The notes: a model not told the origin generated them from the letters alone. Numbered from the stretch's first letter, positions 27,628 to 37,139 are shown. The stretch is 64,000 nucleotides of DNA from Dielma fastidiosa (GCF_000313565.1 NZ_HE578923.1:371445-435444); one strand, 5' to 3'. Translations and numbers: made by a program.

Positions 27628-27913
27628 ACTTATACAGCTGAATGGCGATGTTTGTGCCGGCTGTGCGCAGAATCTGCCGGTGGTTCGCCAGGTGCTTGCA
27701 AATCGCGATGACTGTGATTTTGTAGAAATTGGTGAACTGGAGGAAATCGCAAAGATTGTCCGACGTTATGGTTTGACACATCTGCCGGCACTTGTTTTGC
27801 TTGGCAATAATGAATTTATTGGCGAGGTTCACGGCTATCAGCCTGAAGAAATCCTCGCTGTGTGGCTGGATGCCAAAATCGAACAATTTAATCGACAAGG
27901 AGAAAGAGCATGA
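27614..27913 (+). CDS. thioredoxin-like protein with CAGC motif
   Basis: 99 aa thioredoxin-fold protein with a C14-A-G-C17 redox motif near the N-terminus and a cis-proline loop in THLPALVLL (about residues 55-63). It lies between pflA and pflB, overlapping both, so it is co-translated. A role in reducing cysteines of PFL or its activase is plausible but not shown. Start ATG 27614 with GGAG 6 nt upstream. Confidence 0.7.
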   Translation: MKKFKLIQLNGDVCAGCAQNLPVVRQVLANRDDCDFVEIGELEEIAKIVRRYGLTHLPALVLLGNNEFIGEVHGYQPEEILAVWLDAKIEQFNRQGERA

Positions 27914-29913
27914 TGAGAGAAGAATGGACAGGGTTTAAAGAAGGTAAGTGGATCAAGGAAATTAATGTCCGTGATTTCATACAGAAGAATTATACGCCTT
28001 ACACAGGTGATGAAACTTTTCTTGCCGGGCCTAGTGATGCGACAACGGCTTTATGGCAGCAGGTACTGTCACTGAATGAGCAGGAAAGAGCGGCAGGCGG
28101 TGTATTAGATGCTGATACCAGTGTAGTATCAACGTTAACTTCCCATGCGGCGGGATATTTAAACAAAGAATTAGAAAAGATTGTTGGTTTTCAAACCGAT
28201 AAGCCATTTAAACGTGCGCTGCAGCCTTTTGGCGGTATTCGTATGAGTGAAAGTGCTTTAGAGGCTTATGGTTATGAGCTTGATCCGGAAATTAAGAAAA
28301 TCTTTACGCAATATCGCAAAACCCATAATCAGGGAGTATTTGATGCTTATACGCCTGAAATGAGGGCTGCCCGTACTTGTGGTATCATTACCGGTCTGCC
28401 TGATGCTTATGGCCGCGGCCGCATTGTTGGCGATTATCGCCGCATTGCCCTGTATGGTGTTGACGCGTTAATTGAAGATAAAAAAGAAGTGATGCGGATT
28501 CGCTTGAATGGCAGTATGTATGAAGATAAGATTCGTGATCGTGAAGAGGTTGCGGAACAGATCCGTGCATTAGGTGAATTAAAGAAAATGGCGGCAATTT
28601 ATGGCTGTGATATTGCCAAGCCTGCCAAGAGCGCGCAGGAAGCGATTCAGGCGGTTTATTTTGGTTATCTGGCTGCGGTTAAGGATCAAAATGGTGCAGC
28701 CATGTCATTAGGACGTACTTCCACTTTCTTAGATATTTATATTCAGCGTGATCTAGAAAATGGTACCTTAACAGAAGCTGAGGCACAGGAATTGATGGAT
28801 CATTTCATCATGAAGCTGCGTCTGGTTAAATTCATGAGAACACCGGAATACAATGATTTATTTTCAGGAGATCCAACTTGGGTTACTGAATCGGTCGGCG
28901 GTGTTGGCATTGACGGACGTCCTTTAGTAACAAAAAATTCCTTCCGTGTACTGCATACACTGGAAAACTTAGGACCAGCGCCAGAACCAAATCTGACCGT
29001 TTTATGGTCCAAGCAGCTGCCTGATGGCTTTAAGAAATACTGTGCGAAGCTTTCCATTGAAACTTCTTCTTTACAGTATGAGAATGATGATCTGATGCGT
29101 GTGGAAATGGGTGATGATTATTGCATCGCCTGCTGTGTAAGCTGCATGCGTGTGGGTAAGGATATGCAGTTCTTCGGTGCTCGTGCTAATCTTGCGAAAG
29201 CATTGCTTTATGCGATTAACGGCGGTATTGATGAAAAGAAAAAAATTCAGGTATCACCGCGTTTTGAACCAATCACCTCGGAATATCTTGACTTTGATGA
29301 GGTAATGGCTAAATATGATCAAACCTTAGATTGGCTGGCTGGTCTATATATCAATACATTAAATGTAATTCATTATATGCATGATAAATATTGTTATGAA
29401 GCGATTGAAATGGCTCTGCATGACTATGATGTGCGCCGGTTGTTTGCGACGGGTGTAGCTGGTTTATCAGTGGTTGCCGATTCATTATCCGCTATTAAAT
29501 ATGCTCATGTTAAAACCGTGCGTGATGAAAATGGCATTGTCGTAGATTATGAGATTGAAGGCGATTTCCCTAAATATGGCAACAATGATGATCGGGTTGA
29601 CCAATTAGCGGCTGATTTAGTTAAGAATTTCATGGATAAGCTCAGACAGCATCATACATACCGCGGCGGAATTCATTCCATGAGTATCTTAACTATTACA
29701 AGTAATGTTGTTTATGGTAAGAAGACAGGCAATACACCGGATGGCCGTAAAGCCGGTGAACCTTTTGCACCAGGTGCTAATCCGATGCATGGCCGTGATA
29801 CAAGCGGCGCATTGGCGTCTTTAGCATCAGTGGCAAAATTAAATTATGATGACGCTCGTGACGGTATATCAAATACCTTCTCAATCGTGCCGGAATCATT
29901 AGGAAAGGACTAA
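27910..29913 (+). CDS. pflB: pyruvate formate-lyase catalytic chain lacking the glycyl-radical domain
   Basis: 667 aa against about 750 for normal PFL. All catalytic-core motifs are present, including the C408-C409 pair in YCIACCVS and [10 protein letters not shown]. The chain stops after [13 protein letters not shown], exactly where normal PFLs continue into the glycyl-radical domain, which is encoded by the next gene. The stop codon is part of TAAGGAGG, the ribosome binding site of that gene. The reaction is pyruvate + CoA to acetyl-CoA + formate. The enzyme should be inactive without the small subunit. Overlaps the thioredoxin-like gene by ATGA. Confidence 0.92.
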   Translation: MMREEWTGFKEGKWIKEINVRDFIQKNYTPYTGDETFLAGPSDATTALWQQVLSLNEQERAAGGVLDADTSVVSTLTSHAAGYLNKELEKIVGFQTDKPFKRALQPFGGIRMSESALEAYGYELDPEIKKIFTQYRKTHNQGVFDAYTPEMRAARTCGIITGLPDAYGRGRIVGDYRRIALYGVDALIEDKKEVMRIRLNGSMYEDKIRDREEVAEQIRALGELKKMAAIYGCDIAKPAKSAQEAIQAVYFGYLAAVKDQNGAAMSLGRTSTFLDIYIQRDLENGTLTEAEAQELMDHFIMKLRLVKFMRTPEYNDLFSGDPTWVTESVGGVGIDGRPLVTKNSFRVLHTLENLGPAPEPNLTVLWSKQLPDGFKKYCAKLSIETSSLQYENDDLMRVEMGDDYCIACCVSCMRVGKDMQFFGARANLAKALLYAINGGIDEKKKIQVSPRFEPITSEYLDFDEVMAKYDQTLDWLAGLYINTLNVIHYMHDKYCYEAIEMALHDYDVRRLFATGVAGLSVVADSLSAIKYAHVKTVRDENGIVVDYEIEGDFPKYGNNDDRVDQLAADLVKNFMDKLRQHHTYRGGIHSMSILTITSNVVYGKKTGNTPDGRKAGEPFAPGANPMHGRDTSGALASLASVAKLNYDDARDGISNTFSIVPESLGKD

Positions 29914-29923
29914 GGAGGAACTT

Positions 29924-30157
29924 ATGAGTCAGCGTGTAGATAATCTAGTAAATTTGATCGACGGTTATGTGGAAAGCGGCGGTCATCATCTGAATGTAAA
30001 TGTATTTAACCGAGAAACATTGTTAGATGCTCAAAAGCATCCTGAATTATATCCGCAGTTAACCATTCGAGTATCCGGTTATGCTGTTAATTTTAATAAA
30101 TTGACAAAGGAACAGCAGGACGAGGTAATATCTCGTACAATGCACGAAAAAATGTAA
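29924..30157 (+). CDS. grcA: separate glycyl-radical subunit of PFL (GrcA/YfiD-like)
   Basis: 77 aa. It begins [23 protein letters not shown], aligning with the start of the C-terminal PFL domain, and holds the radical motif RVSGYAV (G52). In E. coli the similar YfiD is a spare part for oxygen-damaged PFL; here it is the only glycyl-radical domain in the operon, so it should be an obligate subunit. AAGGAGG lies 6-7 nt before its ATG, giving strong independent translation. The terminator follows within 30 nt. Confidence 0.88.
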   Translation: MSQRVDNLVNLIDGYVESGGHHLNVNVFNRETLLDAQKHPELYPQLTIRVSGYAVNFNKLTKEQQDEVISRTMHEKM

Positions 30158-30160
30158 GCG

Positions 30161-30185
30161 AGGTCTGGTGAAAACCAGACTTTTC
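30161..30185 (+). terminator. terminator of the pfl operon
   Basis: GTCTGGT (30163-30169), loop GAAA, ACCAGAC (30174-30180), then TTTTC. Confidence 0.8.
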
Positions 30186-30241
30186 ATTTACTTCTCATGC
30201 ATCAAAAGGTAAAATAGAATGAAAGACAGGAGGCTTAATTT

Positions 30242-31414
30242 ATGGAATATATAAAAGCTGGAAGATTAATTGATGGCTGCGGGAATGTCAGTGAGAACAT
30301 GATCCTGTGCATTGATGAGGGAAAGATTAAGGGAATATTAAAAGCAGAACAAATGGCTAAGGAAGTAGAATTTATTGATTATTCTGATTTTACGATACTG
30401 CCGGGACTGATTAACGCGCATATTCATGCTTTTTCACCTTGTGATATGAGGGCAGAAGAAGAGCAGGCACGCACGCCTTTGCAGAAGGCTTATGATGGGG
30501 AACGTTTCATGCATGATTTGCTTTACAGCGGTGTTACCGCTGCCCGTTCTCTGGGTTCTGAGGGAACCAGTGAGCAGCAGCTTCGCGATTGTATCAATAA
30601 TGGTACGGTAATTGGACCGGATCTTGTCGTATGCGGCCGTGTGATCACAATGAGCGGCGGTCACGGATGGAGTGACGGCATGCAGTCTGATGGTGTTGAT
30701 GAATGCCGTAAGAATACGCGCATTCTGCTTCGTGAGGGAGCGGATGTGATCAAAATAATGGCTACCGGCGGGGTTATGACGAAAGGCGTAGAACCGGGCA
30801 GCGCGCAGCTTACGATGGAAGAAATGAAGGTCTGCGTGGAAGAGGCTCATAAGGCAGGCAAGAAAACAGCGACCCATGCCCAGGGGAATCAGGGTATCCG
30901 CAACGCGCTGAATGCCGGTATTGATTCCATTGAACATGGCATCTACCTTGATGATGAAGTAATCGCCCAAATGCTGCGTCAGGGGACTTATCTGGTACCT
31001 ACACTTGCAGCGCCAAAATGTATCGTCGATCATGGCGAAGGAATACTGCCTGATTATGTGATGCGTAAATCAAAGCTGGTAATTGATGCTCATGTGGAAA
31101 GCTTTAAACGGGCTTATGCTGCTGGAGTGAAAATTGCGGTTGGCACAGATGCCGGTACACCTTATAACTTCCATGATAAAACAGCCTATGAATTAGAATT
31201 AATGGTTAAGTATGGTGTTGCGCCGATGGAGGCTATTACTTTTGCGACACATAACAGCGCTGAATGTCTAGGCATCGAAGCTGACCACGGTACAATTGAA
31301 GTCGGTAAGTTTGCTGACTTAATTGTTCTTGAAAAAAATCCTTTAGACGATATCACTGCTTTACAAAATGTCAACAAAGTCTATAAACATGGTGTTTTAG
31401 TACTCAACCGATAG
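30242..31414 (+). CDS. amidohydrolase family metal-dependent hydrolase
   Basis: 390 aa, imidazolonepropionase/Xaa-Pro dipeptidase-like branch of the amidohydrolase superfamily. Metal ligands are seen in INAHIHAF, VIKIMATGG (carbamylated lysine), ATHAQG, SIEHG and VGTDAGTPYN. A C-terminal beta-sandwich segment (GTIEVGKFADLIVLEKNPL) is standard. Cytoplasmic; substrate unknown, often a cyclic dipeptide or N-acyl amino acid. AGGAGGCTTAATTT precedes the ATG. It appears monocistronic. Confidence 0.85.
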   Translation: MEYIKAGRLIDGCGNVSENMILCIDEGKIKGILKAEQMAKEVEFIDYSDFTILPGLINAHIHAFSPCDMRAEEEQARTPLQKAYDGERFMHDLLYSGVTAARSLGSEGTSEQQLRDCINNGTVIGPDLVVCGRVITMSGGHGWSDGMQSDGVDECRKNTRILLREGADVIKIMATGGVMTKGVEPGSAQLTMEEMKVCVEEAHKAGKKTATHAQGNQGIRNALNAGIDSIEHGIYLDDEVIAQMLRQGTYLVPTLAAPKCIVDHGEGILPDYVMRKSKLVIDAHVESFKRAYAAGVKIAVGTDAGTPYNFHDKTAYELELMVKYGVAPMEAITFATHNSAECLGIEADHGTIEVGKFADLIVLEKNPLDDITALQNVNKVYKHGVLVLNR

Positions 31415-31497
31415 TTGAAAACAGCAATTCAACGAACGGGTTATTGTTAGAATCAAGTTTCTTCTCTATGATGAAGGTGTCAAGGGAAGGTGATAAC

Positions 31498-31614
31498 ATG
31501 AGACAATCAAAACAGAAATTCTATTATCCGCAGGAGCAAAAAGCATTTGCTAAAAAAGCCTTAAGCGCAAAAGCTTGGTTTTGGATACACAGTCTTATGA
31601 ACCCTAACCGATAA
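31498..31614 (+). CDS. small basic ORF (38 aa)
   Basis: The ATG follows GGAAGGTGATAAC, a fair ribosome binding site. The peptide is rich in Lys, Gln and aromatics (starts MRQSKQKFYYPQEQK, ends HSLMNPNR). It ends 16 nt before the XRE gene, whose own site AAAGGAGAACC follows. It could be a small protein cotranscribed with the regulator. No family recognised. Confidence 0.45.
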   Translation: MRQSKQKFYYPQEQKAFAKKALSAKAWFWIHSLMNPNR

Positions 31615-31630
31615 CCTAAAGGAGAACCAT

Positions 31631-32572
31631 ATGAACATTGGAAAAACGATCGCTGATTATCGTAAAGCAGCAAATATGACGCAGTCAGAAGTCGCAGACC
31701 AGCTGGGCGTTACTTATCAGGCAGTATCTAAATGGGAACGTGATGAAAGTCTTCCGGATATAACGATGCTGCCAAAGATTGCTGATCTCTTTAATATCAG
31801 TATTGATACTTTATTAAGAGGAAGTTTTGAAATGAAGGAAGAAAAAGAAGTTGCGACAGCCCGTCAGATCATTGAAGAAGTCACTGAGGCGGAACAGGAT
31901 GAAACGGCTGAAACGATTGAGCCTATAAAAAAACAGGATCAGGATGAAACGCCTAAAGCCGCTGACAAACCTGTTGATGATGAAAAAACAGAATCAGATG
32001 AAAACGATAATGATGCCTTTATCAACATCAACTTAGGCGGCCTGCTGGAACAGCTTGCACCGCTGATGAAGCCTAACCAGTTGGATCGGGTAGTCGGCAA
32101 GCTTGGCCGGATGAATAAAAAATTAAGCAGCATCTATCCGTTCCTAAAGCGTGAACGAATGAGTGAACTGATTGCCAAGACCCCCTTGGATGAGCTGGAA
32201 ATTGATGAACTGCTGCCGTTCTTAAACAGTGCGCAGCGTGATCTGCTGATTGAAAAAATCGTGCAATATGAAAATGTACCTAACTTTTTAGATCTTGATG
32301 ATCTTTATCCTTTCCTTAACTCAGCCCAGAAAACAGTTTTGCTTTCATGGCTGCTGGCATATGATCGTTTTGATCTGCTTGATGACTTTATGCCATTTTC
32401 CAACTCAGAACATCGTGAAAAGATCATTGATGAAATGCTTGAAACTGGCAATTTAGAGTATGTCAGTGAAACCTATCCTTTCATTAATAATGAGTTAAAA
32501 AATCGGCTGCTTACTTATTTTATAGAAAATCGAATGACTGAAGAGCTTTCTGAACTGATGGATTTTATGTAA
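31631..32572 (+). CDS. XRE-family HTH protein with C-terminal ~28-aa repeats
   Basis: 313 aa. The helix-turn-helix is at residues 4-60 (MTQSEVADQLGVTYQAVSKWE). An acidic linker rich in Glu/Asp/Lys (about 78-130) follows. From about residue 165 there are five repeats starting P-F, namely PFLKRERM, PFLNSAQRD, PFLNSAQKT, PFSNSEHRE and PFINNELKN, each 26-31 residues, helical and spaced like a solenoid. The repeats probably bind a partner or sense a signal. No nearby target is evident; the next gene is a membrane protein. Confidence 0.75.
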   Translation: MNIGKTIADYRKAANMTQSEVADQLGVTYQAVSKWERDESLPDITMLPKIADLFNISIDTLLRGSFEMKEEKEVATARQIIEEVTEAEQDETAETIEPIKKQDQDETPKAADKPVDDEKTESDENDNDAFININLGGLLEQLAPLMKPNQLDRVVGKLGRMNKKLSSIYPFLKRERMSELIAKTPLDELEIDELLPFLNSAQRDLLIEKIVQYENVPNFLDLDDLYPFLNSAQKTVLLSWLLAYDRFDLLDDFMPFSNSEHREKIIDEMLETGNLEYVSETYPFINNELKNRLLTYFIENRMTEELSELMDFM

Positions 32573-32685
32573 TCTATCAGTTTTCTTTTCGGTGACAGTT
32601 TATATAGTTTGTGTAAATTTGACTGTCTTTTTGAAAGAAAGTGATATAATAATGATGATTATTTTAAATTTGGAAAGGAAAATCT

Positions 32686-33411
32686 ATGAAAAAATTCAAC
32701 TGGCGTAAATTTATTAACCGTTTTGTCTTTTTTTCTTTACTTATATCGGCAATCTTTTTGATTATTCGATTATTTCTGGCACCGGCGGGCAACGATGTTC
32801 CTTATGGACGCGTTAAAAGTGATTATGTTTTAATGCTTGTGCAATGTATTCTAGGCTTATTTGCCATGACTTTACCGGGCTTGCTTTCACATCGTTTTCA
32901 AATCGAGATTCCTTCCGGCATGCTGGTACTTTATGCGATCTTCCTATACGGGGCGATCTTTCTTGGCGAGGTGCGTTCATTTTATTACACGGTACCGCAT
33001 TGGGATACGATTCTGCATACCTTTTCCGGCGGTATGCTGGGGGCATTAGGCTTCTCCTTTGTGACATTGCTGAATAAAACCGATAAGATACCATTAAATC
33101 TATCACCGCTTTTCATTGCGATTTTTGCGTTCTGCTTTGCAGTAACACTAGGTGTATTCTGGGAAATTTATGAATTTACCTTTGATGGTGTTCTGGGCTT
33201 AAATATGCAGAAGTTTGCTCTTGAATCCGGTGAGCAGCTGATGGGCAGGGCCGCGCTTCAGGATACGATGAAGGATTTGATCGTTGACTGCTTAGGTGCC
33301 TTCATCATGGCATTAGTAGGTTATATTTCATTGAAATATAAGACTGGTTTTATTGAAAAGCTGACGCTGCGCAAGAAAAAGAATCATCATGATAAGCGCT
33401 TATCCGCTTAG
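32686..33411 (+). CDS. membrane protein, DUF2238/YjdF-like
   Basis: 241 aa with about six predicted membrane segments. HWDTILHTFSGGMLGALGF (about 105-123) and FWEIYEFTFDG (about 162) resemble the DUF2238 family of unknown function. TTGGAAAGGAAAATCT precedes the ATG. The TetR-type gene starts 5 nt after it, suggesting cotranscription. Confidence 0.65.
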   Translation: MKKFNWRKFINRFVFFSLLISAIFLIIRLFLAPAGNDVPYGRVKSDYVLMLVQCILGLFAMTLPGLLSHRFQIEIPSGMLVLYAIFLYGAIFLGEVRSFYYTVPHWDTILHTFSGGMLGALGFSFVTLLNKTDKIPLNLSPLFIAIFAFCFAVTLGVFWEIYEFTFDGVLGLNMQKFALESGEQLMGRAALQDTMKDLIVDCLGAFIMALVGYISLKYKTGFIEKLTLRKKKNHHDKRLSA

Positions 33412-33416
33412 TTATT

Positions 33417-33977
33417 ATGTCACAGACAACTAAAAAGGCATTAGCGGCCTCTTTGAAACAGCTGCTGAAGGAGAAACCGCTTGATAAAATAACGGTGACA
33501 GACTTGGTTGAGGATTGTGAGGTAAACCGTCAAACGTTCTATTATCATTTTCAGGATATCTATGATCTGATTGAATGGATCTATGTCAGTGAAGCGGCAC
33601 GTATTCTTGGCGATAAAAAAACGGCGGCAACTTGGCAGCAGGGCTTTCAGAATATTTTTGACTATCTGATAGAAAACAGCTCTTTTGTATTAAATACCTT
33701 TCATTCATTAAACCGTGAGCACCTTGAACGATTCCTTTATGAACAAACCTATCATCTGCTTTATGATGTTGTTGATGAGGAGGCGGTAGCCTATTCAGTA
33801 TCAGAAGCGGATAAAGCATTTATTGCTGATTTTTATAAATATGGTTTTGTCGGCATTGTGCTTGACTGGATCAGCAAGGGAATGAGGGAAGAACCGCAGA
33901 CAATTATTCAGCGTCTTTATGTAATGATTCACGGCAATATCACAAAAGCGCTTCATGATTTTGAAAAGGAACACTGA
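33417..33977 (+). CDS. TetR family regulator (DhaS-like)
   Basis: 186 aa. N-terminal TetR helix-turn-helix (LKEKPLDKITVTDLVEDCEVNRQTFYYHF) with the short DhaS-type ligand domain. It has no good ribosome binding site of its own and starts 5 nt after the membrane gene, so coupling is likely. It lies directly upstream of oleate hydratase and may sense fatty acids and control that gene. Confidence 0.8.
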   Translation: MSQTTKKALAASLKQLLKEKPLDKITVTDLVEDCEVNRQTFYYHFQDIYDLIEWIYVSEAARILGDKKTAATWQQGFQNIFDYLIENSSFVLNTFHSLNREHLERFLYEQTYHLLYDVVDEEAVAYSVSEADKAFIADFYKYGFVGIVLDWISKGMREEPQTIIQRLYVMIHGNITKALHDFEKEH

Positions 33978-33998
33978 TTTATACAAGTCAGTGTTTTT
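33970..33998 (+). terminator. terminator of the TetR gene
   Basis: AACACTGA (33970-33977) pairs with TCAGTGTT (33988-33995), then T run; overlaps the stop codon. Confidence 0.75.
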
Positions 33999-34120
33999 GT
34001 ATGAAATTTTGTCAAGGTTAAGGCAGTGTTGAAAGATTGGACAGGCAGGATGTAATGTCTATGGCAGTTCTTTTAAATATTGAGTATTCTATGGGTGTAA
34101 AACAAATGGAGGTACTTAAT

Positions 34121-35926
34121 ATGTATTATAGCAGTGGTAATTATGAAGCGTTTGCACGTCCAAAGAAACCGGCTGACGTTGACCGCAAATCAGCTTATGT
34201 GATTGGTTCAGGTCTTGCCGCTCTGACAGCAGCATTCTATCTTGTTCGTGATGGACAGATGAAAGGTGAACGAATTCATATTTTAGAAAAATTAGATTTG
34301 GCCGGCGGCAGCTGTGATGGCCGTAAAGATATTACAAAAGGCTATTATATGCGCGGCGGCCGTGAAATGGATAATCACTTTGAGGTTATGTGGGATGTAT
34401 ACCGTGATGTTCCATCTATTGAAACGCCGGGAGTAACTGTACTTGATGAATATTATTGGTTAAATAAAGAAGATCCGAATTACTCTTTATGCCGTGCATC
34501 AACTAATTGCGGCGAGGATGCGCATACAGATAAGAAGTTTACGTTAGATAAAGAGTCTGCATTAGCAATGTCCAAGTTATTTATCACTCCTGAAAAGGAT
34601 TTAGAAGATAAAAAAATATCAGATGTGCTGCCGGAATCATTCTGGTCAACAAATTTCTGGCTCTATTGGCAGACGATGTTTGCTTTCCAGCGCTGGTCAA
34701 GTGCTTTGGAAATGAAGCGTTATCTTTGCCGTTATGTTCATCATATTGATGGCTTGCCTGATTTTAGTGCTTTGCGTTTCACTAAGTACAATCAATATGA
34801 AAGTATGATTCTGCCGCTGGTGAAATATCTGGAAGCTCATGGTGTTACATTAGAATTTGGCATGAATGTAAAAAATGTTGTTATTGAAAATAAAAATGGT
34901 GAACGTGTAGCTAAGCAAATTGTTTATATTAAAGATGATGTTGAACAGACCATTGATTTAACAGCTGATGATTTAGTATTTATTACAAATGGCTGCTGCA
35001 CGGATACCTCTTGCTACGGCGATCAGAATACCGTCCCAGATTTATCATGTGTAAAGAATGGTACCGGTGAAAGCTGGGATCTGTGGAAGAATATTGCCGC
35101 GCAGGCAGAGCATGGTGAATATGGCAACCCGGATCATTATTGTGATGATTTTGAAGCTACAAACTGGATGAGTGCTACGGTTGCGACTGCGAATGAGGAT
35201 ATCATTCAGCATATCATGAAAATCTGTAAACGTGATCCTCGTAAAGGAAAGGTTACGACCGGCGGTATTGTTACGGTTAAGGATAGTACAGAAAATTGGT
35301 ACATGTCTTGGACCATTAATCGTCAGCCGCAGTTTAAGGCTCAGGATAAAGATACTGTATTGATTTGGGTTTATGGTTTAACGACCAATAAAGAGGGTAA
35401 TTTTGTTAAAAAGGCAATGCGTGATTGCACCGGTGAGGAAATTTGTCAGGAATGGCTCTATCATATCGGTGTGCCTGTTGATCAAATTGAAGATTTAGCG
35501 AAGAATGCCTGCAACACAACCACTTGCTTCATGCCGTTCATTAATTCATTCTTCCAGCCAAGAAAAGAAAGTGACCGTCCAAAGGTTGTACCTGAAGGTG
35601 CTGTAAACTTTGCCTTCATCGGTCAGTTTGCGGAAACACCGAGAGACACTATTTTCACTACGGAATATTCAATGCGTACAGGTATGGAATCAGTTTATAC
35701 ATTATTAAATGTTGACCGCGGTGTGCCGGAAGTATGGGGCAGTAAATATGATGTACGTGAATTGCTGAGAGCTTGCTACTATGCAATTGATAAGCAGCCG
35801 ATTACTAATATTAAGCTGTCATTTAAGGAAAGAGAAATGATTAAGATAGCGATGCGGTTTGTGAAGGGAACTGATGTAGAAATTTTATTGAAGGAATCAG
35901 GATTGATTCCGGATACAGAGGAATAG
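34121..35926 (+). CDS. ohyA: oleate hydratase
   Basis: 601 aa, typical of FAD-dependent oleate hydratases. The FAD-binding glycines are in VIGSGLAALTAAF (about 27-39), with MRGGREMDNHFE near 75 and QPRKESDRPKVVPEGAVNFAFIGQF in the C-terminal half. It adds water to cis-9 double bonds, making 10-hydroxystearate from oleate, and may detoxify host fatty acids. ATG 34121 has GGAGGT 7 nt upstream; the in-frame ATG at 34037 has none. Own transcript likely, after the TetR terminator. Confidence 0.92.
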   Translation: MYYSSGNYEAFARPKKPADVDRKSAYVIGSGLAALTAAFYLVRDGQMKGERIHILEKLDLAGGSCDGRKDITKGYYMRGGREMDNHFEVMWDVYRDVPSIETPGVTVLDEYYWLNKEDPNYSLCRASTNCGEDAHTDKKFTLDKESALAMSKLFITPEKDLEDKKISDVLPESFWSTNFWLYWQTMFAFQRWSSALEMKRYLCRYVHHIDGLPDFSALRFTKYNQYESMILPLVKYLEAHGVTLEFGMNVKNVVIENKNGERVAKQIVYIKDDVEQTIDLTADDLVFITNGCCTDTSCYGDQNTVPDLSCVKNGTGESWDLWKNIAAQAEHGEYGNPDHYCDDFEATNWMSATVATANEDIIQHIMKICKRDPRKGKVTTGGIVTVKDSTENWYMSWTINRQPQFKAQDKDTVLIWVYGLTTNKEGNFVKKAMRDCTGEEICQEWLYHIGVPVDQIEDLAKNACNTTTCFMPFINSFFQPRKESDRPKVVPEGAVNFAFIGQFAETPRDTIFTTEYSMRTGMESVYTLLNVDRGVPEVWGSKYDVRELLRACYYAIDKQPITNIKLSFKEREMIKIAMRFVKGTDVEILLKESGLIPDTEE

Positions 35927-35935
35927 TTTGTTTAA

Positions 35936-35963
35936 GGGTACTGCTAAAAGCGGTACCTTTTCA
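35936..35963 (+). terminator. terminator of ohyA
   Basis: GGTAC-T-GCT (from 35937), loop AAA, AGC-G-GTACC (to 35957), then TTTTC. Confidence 0.75.
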
Positions 35964-36025
35964 TGTGTCATGGCAAATGATATAATACGGATATAAAGGC
36001 TTATAAAAGAAAAAGCAGGCAGATT

Positions 36026-36199
36026 ATGAAGAAATTATTTTGACCAGTCTTATTTGATGAATTTAATAGACTAATTATCTTTTTAGTGGTTACTGTCTGC
36101 TTTGTATTTTTGCCGGCTAAAATTCGGATAAAAGGATTATCTCTGTACAATATTCTAATGGTTGTAATTACGTCATCACTGACAGTAAATGGCATATAA
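36026..36199 (+). pseudogene. possible broken small membrane protein ORF
   Basis: ATG AAG AAA TTA TTT is followed by an in-frame TGA (36041-36043), then 51 open codons with a hydrophobic stretch (RLIIFLVVTVCFVFLPAK) and a stop at 36197-36199. It looks like a small membrane protein interrupted at codon 6. It fills most of the gap between ohyA and the GNAT gene. It could be chance. Confidence 0.3.
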
Positions 36200-36243
36200 A
36201 GCAATACGATGGTTAGGGCTTGATATATAAGGGGTGATAGAGC

Positions 36244-36690
36244 ATGCAAAAGGTTGAAATTAGATATTTAAAGGCTGCTGATAAGCAGTTTTGGTTTTGT
36301 CTTGATAAACACTTGCCAGAGAAAGAATTTGAAAATAAATTGCATACAAAAAGAGCTTATGTTTTATTGCTTTCTGATAAACCGATAGGGCTTTTAAGAT
36401 ATAATTTATTTTGGGATAATACCCCATTCTGTACAATGCTAATCATTGATGAAGAGTATCGAGGAAAAGGGTATGGCAAACAGTTAATGACTTATTGGGA
36501 AAAAGATATGAAAGAACAAGGATATGGTATGCTGTTGACATCTACTCAGGTAGATGAAGATGCTCAGCATTTTTATCGAAAGCTGGGCTATAAAGACTGC
36601 GGCGGCTTCATAATTGACATTCCTAAATATGCTCAGCCAATGGAACTGCTGCTTATCAAGGAAATTAAGCAGGAATCAGTCAAAGTATAA
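36244..36690 (+). CDS. GNAT family N-acetyltransferase
   Basis: 148 aa single GNAT domain; acetyl-CoA pyrophosphate loop in EEYRGKGYGKQLM (about 76-88) and the late motif AQHFYRKLGYKDCGGF. AAGGGGTGATAGAGC precedes the ATG. It is 16 nt upstream of the MGMT-like gene and likely in one operon. Substrate unknown. Confidence 0.85.
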   Translation: MQKVEIRYLKAADKQFWFCLDKHLPEKEFENKLHTKRAYVLLLSDKPIGLLRYNLFWDNTPFCTMLIIDEEYRGKGYGKQLMTYWEKDMKEQGYGMLLTSTQVDEDAQHFYRKLGYKDCGGFIIDIPKYAQPMELLLIKEIKQESVKV

Positions 36691-36706
36691 AAAAGGAGGT
36701 TCTTCT

Positions 36707-37003
36707 ATGAATGAAGATTTCGCCTATATGGTCTTAGAAATCGTGCGTGAAATACCTAAAGGCAAGGTTGCCAGCTACTCCCAGATTGCTGCCTTATCCG
36801 GCTATCCAAAACGGGCGCGGATGGTTGGCAAGATTCTCTCACAGGCTGAATATTTTGGCCGTTATCCCTGTCATCGGGTACTGCACAGCGATGGCCGCTT
36901 AGTCACGGGCTGGGAGGAACAGCGCGAATTATTGGCAAGTGAAGGTGTTTTCTGCACAGCCTCAGGGAAAATTGACATGGCCAGTTATCAATGGGAAAAT
37001 TAA
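36707..37003 (+). CDS. MGMT/alkyltransferase-like DNA-binding protein
   Basis: 98 aa, only the C-terminal DNA-binding domain of O6-alkylguanine transferases. The alkyl-acceptor cysteine is kept in YPCHRV (C55), unlike ATL proteins with PWHRV, so it could still act as a suicide alkyltransferase. The arginine finger is in YPKRARMVGKIL. AAAGGAGGTTCTTCT precedes ATG 36707. No N-terminal domain, which is common in this short group. Confidence 0.82.
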   Translation: MNEDFAYMVLEIVREIPKGKVASYSQIAALSGYPKRARMVGKILSQAEYFGRYPCHRVLHSDGRLVTGWEEQRELLASEGVFCTASGKIDMASYQWEN

Positions 37004-37097
37004 AAAAATGAATAATTTAATCTTCTTTTTATCTTTTTTAGATAATTTTTAAGACAAAATCGGTACTTTGATACTTAAAATAAAATTTCTACATAAT

Positions 37098-37138
37098 AAA
37101 AAATGTACTTATCCAATTATGGTATAAGTACATTTTAC
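37098..37138. terminator. bidirectional terminator
   Basis: AATGTACTTAT and ATAAGTACATT form a long perfect stem flanked by A and T runs, between the convergent MGMT-like and cytidylate-kinase-like genes. Confidence 0.75.
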
Positions 37139-37139
37139 A

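Noticed and set aside
27578-27898. 106-codon minus-strand ORF over the thioredoxin-like gene
   Set aside because: Antisense shadow; the plus-strand protein has a CAGC motif and proper overlaps with both neighbours.
30434-31033. 199-codon ORF on the minus strand inside the amidohydrolase gene
   Set aside because: Shadow of a clear enzyme gene, no ribosome binding site and no recognisable protein.
34037-34120. Longer N-terminus for oleate hydratase
   Set aside because: No ribosome binding site at 34037, whereas GGAGGT precedes the ATG at 34121, and the family N-terminus starts there.
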